A stretch of 64,000 bases of DNA from Clostridiaceae bacterium BRH_c20a (GTDB taxonomy: Bacteria; Bacillota; Peptococcia; Peptococcales; BICA1-8), in NCBI GenBank assembly GCA_000961765.1, contig LADT01000035.1, positions 1-64,000 on the forward strand, read 5' to 3'. Below, piece after piece: positions 42,754-50,450 of the stretch. The translations under genes and the position numbers were made by a program. Every line of letters begins with the position of its first letter. Position 1 is the first letter of the stretch. Below the pieces are notes generated by a model. That model was not told the origin of the DNA and did no database searches. It saw only the letters and a list, made by a program, of their open reading frames with translations.

Positions 42754-42902
42754 AATACCCTCCCGGCATCTTTAACTTTCCAATATTTATTATGCATAGG
42801 TAATTAAACAATTTAAATATATCTTTTTTTGTTCCATCTAAAAACACACAAAAAGTGTTGTTTATAAAAAAGCAGCCCACACAAAAAGGGTGGGTATTTG
42901 CC

Positions 42903-42942
42903 AAAAAAACAAGGAGCCTGCGACTTTTACCGCAGGCTCCTT
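42903..42942 (-). terminator. Intrinsic terminator of the LuxR-type gene
   Basis: On minus, arms AAGGAGCCTGCG/CGCAGGCTCCTT around an eight-base loop are followed by GTTTTTTTGG. It lies ten bases after the stop of the gene at 42952 and isolates it from the LemA-led cluster. Confidence 0.88.
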
Positions 42943-42951
42943 AAATCTTTA

Positions 42952-44376
42952 TTAATTTTTATCCGTGAACAATTTAATTAGCTCCATTTTATTATTGATA
43001 TTAAGCTTCTGATAGATGTTTTTTATGTGGTATTTTAAAGTATTTTCGCTTATAAATAGATTTTCAGACATTGCTTTATATGTATAGCCCCTAAGTAATA
43101 GCTTTACTACCTCCATTTCTTTTTCCGTCAAGTTTTTATCAGACTTAAAAGTAGATAGTGCCTTATCCTGTTCGCCTTCTACCATGTTAGCAAACTTAAT
43201 TATAAAGGGATGATTTTTCAGTAGTTTTGTAAGCTGCGTATTAAGTATAGGCAGCATTATCATGACAATGAAAATAACTACCAAAGCAATGATTGAAGCT
43301 AGCCGGATACCATTATCTAGGGAAAAAATATGATTCCCGATAATTCCACCGATAATTATCCCTAGAACATTCATGGATAGCCCTATGCCTAATATTTGAG
43401 CAGGGTTATCGGAATAATCAAAAATATTGCCCAAGATACTCCACCAAAATAAATCACAAACCCCGAAGGCGCCTAGCATAAGTGTATTAATTATTAGATA
43501 ACTAGTAACTGAAGTATCAAGCCACATAAAAGAAATAAAAGAAAGCCCGATCATAATCATAGCAACATACAAAATATAAGCTTTATTGGTTCTTTCAGGC
43601 ATATTTCTAAGTATCAATAATGCTACAATATATGGTACAGCCCAGTAATAACTTGTGAGAAGCTCAAAGTGACCAAAAGCAGGAGTCACAACCTGATACA
43701 TAAGCCCCGAATTTATCGTAATTATTACTATAAATACACTTAGAAAGACTAATGGCTTGAGAATGGAAGATGTATTTTGTGGAAACCTCACTGGGTATAC
43801 TCCTTTTGTATATCCTTCACCGGGAGATGCTTCTAATCTAAATGTCATTAATAGTGCCCCTAAAAGAGCGATGATTATTATACCTAGACCAATAAATCCT
43901 GAAGTGCTTACAGTCACTACATTCGTAAAAATCATAATAATATTTGAAAGGATAAGGACATCAGCAGCAGTTTTAATACGCTGAGAGGGGTGAGAATATG
44001 TTTTATAGTAAAATCCCCAACTAGCTACGCATAGACCTGCGAAATAAGCCATGGGGACCATTGCTATGTACCAAAGAAAAGAAAATGGCAAAAAGAAGAC
44101 CAGACTTCCTGAGATGCACACTACTGTGGAGTTAATCATTGTCATTTTGGCAGCAAACTGCCTTTTTATAAAAAATCCACTGGTAAACAAGCCAATGAAA
44201 TGTGCAAGCACTGCAACTAAGCTAAGAAATGAACCATCTGCTTCTGAATTTTCTGCCAAAGAATACAATATCTGCCCTTCAAAGGGAAAGGATAAAAGCC
44301 AGGCAAAAAACAGTGAAAAGCCAATGGTCGAATATTTTCTCTGAATTGCAGCTTCATTCATTTCTGCTCTGCCCAT
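42952..44376 (-). CDS. Membrane-bound LuxR-type transcription regulator
   Basis: About 474 residues; ATG at 44376 chosen with GAGGTGAG upstream. Residues 15-390 form about twelve membrane helices in an MFS-like array (FSLFFAWLLSFPFEGQILYS; FFLPFSFLWYIAMVPMAYFA). The C-terminal 60 residues are a LuxR helix-turn-helix: LTEKEMEVVKLLLRGYTYKA followed by LFISENTLKYHIKNIYQKLN. No receiver domain. Such proteins are frequent in anaerobic Actinobacteria and some Clostridia and are thought to sense a ligand via the transporter-like part. It may control the neighbouring clusters, but no target site is visible. Confidence 0.85.
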   Translation of the reverse strand: MGRAEMNEAAIQRKYSTIGFSLFFAWLLSFPFEGQILYSLAENSEADGSFLSLVAVLAHFIGLFTSGFFIKRQFAAKMTMINSTVVCISGSLVFFLPFSFLWYIAMVPMAYFAGLCVASWGFYYKTYSHPSQRIKTAADVLILSNIIMIFTNVVTVSTSGFIGLGIIIIALLGALLMTFRLEASPGEGYTKGVYPVRFPQNTSSILKPLVFLSVFIVIITINSGLMYQVVTPAFGHFELLTSYYWAVPYIVALLILRNMPERTNKAYILYVAMIMIGLSFISFMWLDTSVTSYLIINTLMLGAFGVCDLFWWSILGNIFDYSDNPAQILGIGLSMNVLGIIIGGIIGNHIFSLDNGIRLASIIALVVIFIVMIMLPILNTQLTKLLKNHPFIIKFANMVEGEQDKALSTFKSDKNLTEKEMEVVKLLLRGYTYKAMSENLFISENTLKYHIKNIYQKLNINNKMELIKLFTDKN

Positions 44377-44440
44377 GTCCAACTCACCTCTTCTATATCC
44401 TTAACTTTATCTTTTTATTGTTTATTTTAGCATGTAATTG

Positions 44441-44611
44441 TCAAGAATAATATGGTTTAATTACATATTTTAGGATATATGTGGTTCTCATAAATTTATT
44501 ATATGATGAATTGATCCTTGCCGGCTTTAGAATTCCAATTTCATCATAGTATCTTAATGTTCTGGTGCTGATTCCAGCTAGCTGTGCCAGTTTTTGCACT
44601 GTGTATTCCAT
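44441..44611 (-). pseudogene. MerR-family regulator, N-terminal fragment
   Basis: From ATG 44611 (SD CAGGAGGTGAAC) it reads MEYTVQKLAQLAGISTRTLR, YYDEIGILKPARINSS, a textbook MerR DNA-binding helix-turn-helix and wing start. After SS the sequence leaves the family (YNKFMRTTYILKYV) and stops at 56 residues; intact MerR proteins have 100-280. A deletion or rearrangement removed the second half of the winged helix and effector domain. The translation signals remain good. Confidence 0.75.
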
Positions 44612-44701
44612 GGGTTCACCTCCTGACAAGACAACTATACACCTTCACGTAACGTCAATGTCAATAGACTTTTACAAAAAGTTAGAACCACTTCATTGCT
44701 T

Positions 44702-45040
44702 TTATTCCCACTCCTTCCAAACCTCAGGCTTAAAACCCACGGTAGCTTTTTTGCCATTACGCACAATAGGAGTTTTGTAGAGTTTAGGGTTTTTAAAAAG
44801 TATCTCCTCTCGCAAACTACTTCCTCCTATATGATGAAGGTTTAATTTTTTATAATCATTTGCCTCGGAGTTAATTAAATTGGCCAAACCTACGGAAGCT
44901 TTAACACTATCAAATTCACCTTTACTTAATCCGTATTTAAATAAATCAATATATTGATATTTTATTTTCCTCTCTTTAAAATACCGCTCAGTTTTTTGGG
45001 TATCAAAACATTTTTTAGTCCCGTAGACCTGAACATTCAT
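44702..45040 (-). CDS. ArsC/Spx-family protein (arsenate-reductase-like)
   Basis: 112 residues from ATG 45040 (AAGGAG eleven bases upstream; the GTG three codons earlier is too near the SD). Thioredoxin-like ArsC fold: VQVYGTKKCFDTQKTERYFK has a single Cys where Spx has CxxC and ArsC CX5R. IKYQYIDLFKYGLSKGEFDS and the C-terminal KTPIVRNGKKATVGFKPEVW match YffB/Spx-like proteins. Its role, arsenate reduction or Spx-like regulation, cannot be decided; the conserved Arg of ArsC was not identified. Confidence 0.82.
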   Translation of the reverse strand: MNVQVYGTKKCFDTQKTERYFKERKIKYQYIDLFKYGLSKGEFDSVKASVGLANLINSEANDYKKLNLHHIGGSSLREEILFKNPKLYKTPIVRNGKKATVGFKPEVWKEWE

Positions 45041-45049
45041 TAGTAACAC

Positions 45050-45392
45050 TACTCCTTTTCTACTACTACTTATTTATTATTAATCATTTCTTTTACCTGT
45101 GCAACATCCAATTGATTAAAAAGAACAAAAAGAACAATATAAACAAAATATTGTCGCAAGGGAAACAGAATGTTAACATTTAGAAGTAGTTTTCTGAATA
45201 TTCAAAATGTTATATAAAATTTTCTAATGTTTATAATATTCTTTATTTATATGTTTCACGCTATCTTTATATCAACAATATCAGACACGTTTAGTTTTCA
45301 CAACCTACAAAGGAGGTGATAAGATAAGATCCTATAACAACACCATTGTAATACAAAATAACCTATTTATAAAATTTTGAGGAGGTTTTTAA
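45050..45392. other. Leader/promoter region of the TAXI transporter, with an SD lacking a standard start
   Basis: The first 250 bases are AT-rich without genes. At 45311-45322 lies AAAGGAGGTGAT, a near-perfect anti-SD complement, but no ATG/GTG/TTG follows. An 18-codon frame from ATA at 45326 ends in TGA at 45380-45382, inside the SD (TTGAGGAGG) of the TAXI gene. This may be a leader peptide with AUA start that couples to the next gene, or a degenerate site. Confidence 0.35.
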
Positions 45393-46454
45393 ATGAAATT
45401 GAAAAACAATCATTTATTAATACTATTATGTCTTGTGTTAGCTATTTCCCTTGTGACGGCAGGGTGTGGAGGAACAAAGGAACCAGCCCCAGCACCCGCT
45501 CCAGAAAAAAGTGAGCCCGTTGAGACAGCAGATCCAAAAGCAAACTGGCCAAAAACCCTTGACCTAGGTGCAGCTTCTATTGGCGGCGCATATTATGTTT
45601 ATGCCGGCGGTATCTCCACCGTAGTCGAAGAAATAGTAGGAATTCCTGTTGGTGTTGAAGTTACTGGAGGGCCTAATCACAACATGCAGCTTGTTGATAT
45701 AGGAGATTTAGACTTAGGTATGGTTACCATGGGGCCAGCATATGAAGCTTGGAATGGTTTAGAAGACTGGACAGGTGGTAAAGAGCACAAAAACGTACGT
45801 GCCATTTTCCCAATGTACAGCACTTACTCCCAATGGTGGGCTGAAAAGGGAGCCGGTATCACAAATATTCACGATCTTGAGGGTAAGCGAGTAGGTGCAG
45901 GACCATCAGGAGGTACCGCCGGCACTTTCCATCCGAGGTTCTTGGAGCTCTTAGGTATAAAAGCAACCATTGTCAATGCAGGTCTAAGTGATTTGGTATC
46001 TCAACATCTTGACAAGCAGCTAGATGCTAACAGTTTCGCTTCAGGCGTCCCTGTAGCGGGAGTATTAGAATATAGTGCTCAAAAAGATACAGTCTTTTTT
46101 GGTGTTGATGGTGAGGATAGGGACAAAATTCTTGCCGAGTGGCCTTTCTGGGCAAAGGCAGTTGTACCTAAAGACAAGTATGATTTCTTGGATAAGGACG
46201 TAGAAACTGTAGCAATTTGGAATGTGGCTATTGCTAATAAGGATTTAGAAGACAGCTTGGTATATGAAATAGTTAAAGCGATTATGGAAAATAATAAGAT
46301 GATGCTTGATGCCCATTCAGCTGCGGCTGAAACAGTACCTGAAAACCTTGATGGCAATACCTTTATGTGGATGCACCCGGGGGCAATCAAGTACTTCGAA
46401 GAAATTGGGATAAAAGTCAACCCCGACCTTTACCCACCAGAGTATAAAAAATAA
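45393..46454 (+). CDS. TAXI-family TRAP transporter substrate-binding lipoprotein
   Basis: 353 residues. Lipobox SLVTAGC, then a Pro-rich linker (EPAPAPAPEKSEP). The mature part shows the TAXI pattern: LDLGAASIGGAYYVYAGGIS, the VEVTGGPNHNMQLVDIGDLD segment and GKRVGAGPSGGTAGTFHPRF. TAXI proteins bind glutamate or other organic acids and deliver them to a fused DctQM permease, which is encoded 75 bases downstream. RBS GAGGAGG before ATG. A hairpin between the two genes probably lowers permease expression. Confidence 0.9.
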   Translation: MKLKNNHLLILLCLVLAISLVTAGCGGTKEPAPAPAPEKSEPVETADPKANWPKTLDLGAASIGGAYYVYAGGISTVVEEIVGIPVGVEVTGGPNHNMQLVDIGDLDLGMVTMGPAYEAWNGLEDWTGGKEHKNVRAIFPMYSTYSQWWAEKGAGITNIHDLEGKRVGAGPSGGTAGTFHPRFLELLGIKATIVNAGLSDLVSQHLDKQLDANSFASGVPVAGVLEYSAQKDTVFFGVDGEDRDKILAEWPFWAKAVVPKDKYDFLDKDVETVAIWNVAIANKDLEDSLVYEIVKAIMENNKMMLDAHSAAAETVPENLDGNTFMWMHPGAIKYFEEIGIKVNPDLYPPEYKK

Positions 46455-46461
46455 AGCCTGT

Positions 46462-46492
46462 TCCTCGTCCACTCTAATAGGGTGGACGGGGA
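46462..46492 (+). other. Intercistronic hairpin between TAXI and permease genes
   Basis: Arms TCCTCGTCCAC/GTGGACGGGGA (one T-G pair) with a nine-base loop. It follows the binding-protein stop by about seven bases and is followed by TTTAACTTG. Such hairpins often stabilise the abundant binding-protein transcript and reduce read-through to the permease. Confidence 0.6.
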
Positions 46493-46529
46493 TTTAACTT
46501 GATTATCTTGAGGGAAGGAGTTTGACATA

Positions 46530-48533
46530 ATGACTAAAAAAATAAAAGAAGCTGCAAATTCGGAACAAGAGGCGGCTCTCATGGCAAAACTAAATTTAAC
46601 TGAAAAACTACAGCTTGAAGCAGCAGATGATGCAGAGACGTCAAATCATCGTAATTTACGTGGTTGGTTAGCCAAAATAGTTGCTGTTATAAGTGTTGTT
46701 ACTGCCTTATTTCATATAGTATCCTTAATATGGTATCCTATTGACCCTTGGCTTTTCCGCAGTGCACACATAATGTTACTTTCTGTCTTAGGATTCATTC
46801 TGGTTCCCGGTTGGGTAAAAGCAAAAGATAAGATTCATTTTATAGATTGGTTATGTGTAATAGGCAGTATTGCTGCTTTCTTATATATTTACATTAATTT
46901 TGATGCATTAATTTTCAGAGCAGGGGTTCTGCCCACTCAGTGGGACTTTTATGTAGCTTTGTTAGGGGTAATTTTAGTATTAGAGCTAACTCGCAGGGTC
47001 AGTGGCTGGTCTCTCCCTATTTTAGCTTTCGTCTTTATTGGTTATGCTTTTTTAGGTCCCTACTTACCAGGTATTTTGCAGCACCGTGGCTATAGCATGG
47101 AACGTTTTTTTAGTTATATTTATGGTTTAGATGGTATCTTTAGTGTACCCATAGCTATTTCTTCCCGATATATTGTTATATTTATAATTTTTAGTGCTTT
47201 TCTACAGGTATCAGGGGTAGGGAAATATTTTGTAGAATGGGCATTTTCCATAAGCGGACACCTAAGAGGGGGTCCGGCGAAAGTTGCAGTACTTGCAAGT
47301 GCCTTGATGGGTACTATGAATGGTACTTCAGCAGGAAACGCTGTTGCAACAGGAAGCTTAACAATACCCTTAATGAAAAAGGTAGGGTATTCTTCAAGAT
47401 TTGCTGCCGCTACCGAAGCCGTAGCCTCTACAGGTGGGCAGATAATGCCTCCAATTATGGGTGCGGGGATATTTATTATGGCGGAGATGACTGGTATTAG
47501 ATATCAACAGATCATGGTTGCAGGTGTTATTCCTGCAATATTGTATTTTGCATCCACTTACTTTATGGTTGATAAAGAAGCTAGTAAACTCAACCTGCTG
47601 GGAGTCCCCCGATCGATGCTACCTGACTTTAAAGAAATTATGAAGCGCAGTTATATGTTTATCCCCGTGCTAGGACTCTTTATCATGCTTGCTTCAGGAT
47701 ATTCTGTAATAATGTCTGGTTTTGTTGCTATAATCACTACTATTCTGGTCAGCTGGCTTACTAAAGACAGCCGGATGGGTGTGAAAGAGATATTGACGGG
47801 ATTTGATAAAGGTTCCCGGGGGTCTATTCAACTAATGGCAGTTTGTGCCTCTGCCGGGGTTGTTATGGGGGTTATTGCTTTAACTGGTGTTGGCATGAAG
47901 TTTGCCAGCCTACTACTCAAACTTGCCGGTGCCTCTCATCTTTTAGCTCTCGGATTTGCCATGCTGATTGCTATTATTTTAGGAATGGGAATGCCCACTA
48001 CTGCTGCCTATGCAGTAGCAGCCTCAGTTGTTGCACCAGGGTTAATTAGACTTGGTATTGAACCCTTAATGGCACATTTCTTTATATTCTATTATGCATG
48101 TCTATCAGCTATTACACCTCCTGTAGCATTAGCAGCATATGCAGCATCAGCCATCAGCGGCTCTGATCCTATGAAAACCAGCTTTACCTCATTTCGATTG
48201 GGGATTGCTGCCTATATAGTTCCTTTTATGTTTTTCTATGCACCGGGTATCTTAATGATAGGCCAGCCCATTGATATTATTATGCGAACTATCACAGCCT
48301 TAATCGGGATTTATGCTTTAGCATCAGGAGTACAAGGCTGGTTTTGGGGTAGAGTTGGTATGCCAATTAGAGGAATTTTGATTATAACATCCATATTTTT
48401 AATTACAAAATCCGTTTTGTTAGATTTTGTTGGTTTTGGAGTGCTAGTACTTTTATTTGCTGTTAAGAAAATAAATAATAAAAAAATTGCTTCTGAAATG
48501 GCTGAAATGACTACAACCAATGCAGAAGCATAA
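46530..48533 (+). CDS. TRAP transporter fused permease (DctQ-DctM)
   Basis: 667 residues with about 17-18 membrane helices. The first 170 residues replace DctQ; the rest is DctM-like with ALMGTMNGTSAGNAVATGSL, ASTGGQIMPPIMGAGIFIMA and the mirrored GMGMPTTAAYAVAASVVAPG with ITPPVALAAYAASAISG. This 4TM/12TM fusion always goes with a TAXI binding protein. A cytoplasmic, charged N-terminal 50 residues (KIKEAANSEQEAALMAKLNL) is slightly long. SD GGAAGGAG precedes ATG. Confidence 0.93.
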   Translation: MTKKIKEAANSEQEAALMAKLNLTEKLQLEAADDAETSNHRNLRGWLAKIVAVISVVTALFHIVSLIWYPIDPWLFRSAHIMLLSVLGFILVPGWVKAKDKIHFIDWLCVIGSIAAFLYIYINFDALIFRAGVLPTQWDFYVALLGVILVLELTRRVSGWSLPILAFVFIGYAFLGPYLPGILQHRGYSMERFFSYIYGLDGIFSVPIAISSRYIVIFIIFSAFLQVSGVGKYFVEWAFSISGHLRGGPAKVAVLASALMGTMNGTSAGNAVATGSLTIPLMKKVGYSSRFAAATEAVASTGGQIMPPIMGAGIFIMAEMTGIRYQQIMVAGVIPAILYFASTYFMVDKEASKLNLLGVPRSMLPDFKEIMKRSYMFIPVLGLFIMLASGYSVIMSGFVAIITTILVSWLTKDSRMGVKEILTGFDKGSRGSIQLMAVCASAGVVMGVIALTGVGMKFASLLLKLAGASHLLALGFAMLIAIILGMGMPTTAAYAVAASVVAPGLIRLGIEPLMAHFFIFYYACLSAITPPVALAAYAASAISGSDPMKTSFTSFRLGIAAYIVPFMFFYAPGILMIGQPIDIIMRTITALIGIYALASGVQGWFWGRVGMPIRGILIITSIFLITKSVLLDFVGFGVLVLLFAVKKINNKKIASEMAEMTTTNAEA

Positions 48534-48542
48534 TACCTAAAA

Positions 48543-48588
48543 AATCGGCTGCACCGATTGTAGCTACAGTGCTACAGTGCTACAGAAA
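48543..48588. other. Hairpin and short tandem repeat after the TRAP permease gene
   Basis: AATCGG/CCGATT with a five-base loop (48543-48559) follows the permease stop by ten bases, then three copies of a CTACAGTG-type unit (about 48563-48586) and an A-rich stretch. The hairpin could terminate transcription poorly; the three-copy repeat is too short and irregular for a CRISPR. Confidence 0.4.
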
Positions 48589-48653
48589 AAACAAAAAAAA
48601 TTTATTGCACCCACCACGATAAACTAAAGCATTCCATCCATCCTTATTGATAG

Positions 48654-48685
48654 CGAAGGATCTTACGTGTACGTAAGATCCTTCG
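48654..48685. repeat. Palindrome made of a dispersed GATCCTTCG-type repeat
   Basis: The 15-base arms CGAAGGATCTTACGT and complement, with a two-base spacer, overlap the last codons of the dctP-like gene. The bases to the right (AACGACCGAAGG and TCCTGAGG on minus) match a widespread repeat I know from many bacterial genomes (TCATCCTGAG...GAAGGATCT). Likely an inserted repeat pair in head-to-head orientation. Confidence 0.6.
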
Positions 48686-49742
48686 GTCGTTCTTCCCTCA
48701 GGATGACACAGCAATCATCACTATTATTACCCACCAAATCACCTATCAATTCTTTGCTGGCATCATCTATATACATCTCATAAATAGGGTGTAGCAATCG
48801 CTTCCATTCTTCCTTTTGTTTATCGGTTAGATAATAAATTGTAGTGCCGGTTTCTCCCAATAACTTTTCAACTTCAGCATTTTGCTTTTGGGCTTCTTCT
48901 CGTTCCCAAAGAGTTACCTCTTTTAAAGTCTCTTCCAGTATTATTCTTATTTCATCAGGCAAACTGTTCCAAAAGGAGGCGTTAGTTAATACTGTGTATG
49001 CCAAATAACCATGATTACTTATTGTAAGGTGAGGCTGTACCCTGTAAAACTTCTTACTGTAAAAATTGGATAAAGGGTTTTCTGATGCATTTGCAACTCC
49101 GGTCTGGAGGGCACTGTAAACCTCACTAAAGGGTAATTCTTTAATACTGGCTCCTAGCAATTCAAACTGACTCTTAAGCACTGGGCTAGGCATTGTACGG
49201 AAAATAAGTCCGTGGAAATCTTCTACTTCTTTAATGGAGCGCACTGCACTAATCTGTTTAAAACCGCTATCCCACATAGCTAAACCCATAATATTGTCTT
49301 TTTTCATAATTTCAAATAGCCTTTGCCCAAGTTCACCATCCATAACCCGGTGTACTTCCATATAATTATTAAATAAAAAAGGAAGATCAAAAACCTGCCA
49401 TTCCGGATACATTTCCGTTAGCTTTGCTGTGGCTGGAGCAATTATTTGTACGTTATTATCCAATAGTGCCTTTATCTCTTCACCATCTTTATATAAAGTA
49501 GAGTTTGGGTAAACTTGAACTTCTACCTTGCCCTTTGTTCGTTCCTGGACCAACTGAGCAAATAGTTTGGCTGCTTTTCCCTTAGGCGAAGATTCAGCAA
49601 CAACATGGGAAAAACGAATGATTATTCGGTCATCTTCGGATATTTGTTCCAAATCTTTTGCCCGATTCGAGCAACCCGCAATACTAATCAATAAACCAGA
49701 TAGTAGTATTATTGCAAAGAAGAATTTAATTTTCTGCATCAC
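48663..49742 (-). CDS. TRAP-type DctP lipoprotein, possible co-sensor
   Basis: 359 residues. Signal with lipobox LLISIAGC. DctP family: IRFSHVVAESSPKGKAAKLF, YPNSTLYKDGEEIKALLDNN and a substrate-binding FHGLIFRTMPSPVLKSQ segment with Arg. No DctQ or DctM gene adjoins it; instead it lies directly after a response regulator and a sensor kinase, like DctB-DctS-DctR of Bacillus, where the binding protein helps the kinase to sense C4-dicarboxylates. The last about 17 residues (DCCVILREERPKDLTYT) come from an inserted repeat. The start may be GTG 49742 or ATG three bases later. Confidence 0.87.
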   Translation of the reverse strand: MMQKIKFFFAIILLSGLLISIAGCSNRAKDLEQISEDDRIIIRFSHVVAESSPKGKAAKLFAQLVQERTKGKVEVQVYPNSTLYKDGEEIKALLDNNVQIIAPATAKLTEMYPEWQVFDLPFLFNNYMEVHRVMDGELGQRLFEIMKKDNIMGLAMWDSGFKQISAVRSIKEVEDFHGLIFRTMPSPVLKSQFELLGASIKELPFSEVYSALQTGVANASENPLSNFYSKKFYRVQPHLTISNHGYLAYTVLTNASFWNSLPDEIRIILEETLKEVTLWEREEAQKQNAEVEKLLGETGTTIYYLTDKQKEEWKRLLHPIYEMYIDDASKELIGDLVGNNSDDCCVILREERPKDLTYT

Positions 49743-49762
49743 ATATATCCCCCCAAACTCCT

Positions 49763-50437
49763 TTATACAATTCTGTATCGATTTACCGGACGTCCTACAG
49801 AACCGTACTGCGCCTCCAACTTTACTTTTCCGGTTTTATCCAAATAATCCAGGTAGCGTCTGGCAGTAATCCTTGCCAATCCAATGCCTTCCGCAACCTC
49901 CTCTGCCGAGAAGCTCTTTTTATTTTTCATCAACAAAAGCAAAATCTGCTTCATAGTTACCTCGGTAAGCCCTTTGGGTAATTCAATAACAACTGAGTTG
50001 GGTTTTTGAGCAACCGTTATCTGGTCAATATCCTCTTGGTTAAAAGGTGATTTCTTGTTTAGTTTTTTGACCAGCTCTTTATAGTTTTCCAGTGCACTTT
50101 TAATTCTTTGAAATTTAAAAGGTTTCACAATAAAATCTACAGCACCAAATCTAAAGACCTCCTGGATAATATTCGCATCCCTTGCTGCAGTTACCACAAT
50201 AAAATCCGTTGGAATATTTAAATTTCTAATCTCCTTCAGTGTCTCAAGCCCGTCCTTTTCCGGCAAATAAATATCCAATATAACCAAATGGGGTCTTAGT
50301 TTATTAACTACCTCAACTGCCCTTATACCTGTTTCAGCCACCCCAACTACTTGAAAACCGCCTACATCCGATATAAACTGCTTATTTACTTCCATAACCA
50401 TTGGGTCATCTTCCACAATAACTGTACGGATGTCCAT
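49763..50437 (-). CDS. Response regulator, CitB/DctR type
   Basis: 224 residues. Receiver domain 1-125 with VIVEDDPMVMEVNKQF, phosphoacceptor Asp in LVILDIYLPEKDGLETL, Thr/Ser in FIVVTAARD and Lys in DFIVKPFKFQRIKSALE. The C-terminal 70 residues form a helix-turn-helix (KSFSAEEVAEGIGLARITAR, RYLDYLDKTGKVKL) as in CitB/DcuR regulators of carboxylate use. Lies 13 bases after the kinase gene. Probable targets are the facing TRAP genes or a distant operon. Confidence 0.9.
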   Translation of the reverse strand: MDIRTVIVEDDPMVMEVNKQFISDVGGFQVVGVAETGIRAVEVVNKLRPHLVILDIYLPEKDGLETLKEIRNLNIPTDFIVVTAARDANIIQEVFRFGAVDFIVKPFKFQRIKSALENYKELVKKLNKKSPFNQEDIDQITVAQKPNSVVIELPKGLTEVTMKQILLLLMKNKKSFSAEEVAEGIGLARITARRYLDYLDKTGKVKLEAQYGSVGRPVNRYRIV

Positions 50438-50450
50438 TAATTTCCTCCCC

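Noticed and set aside
48563-48588. CRISPR-like or regulatory tandem repeat
   Set aside because: Three short contiguous units without spacers; too small for a CRISPR array.
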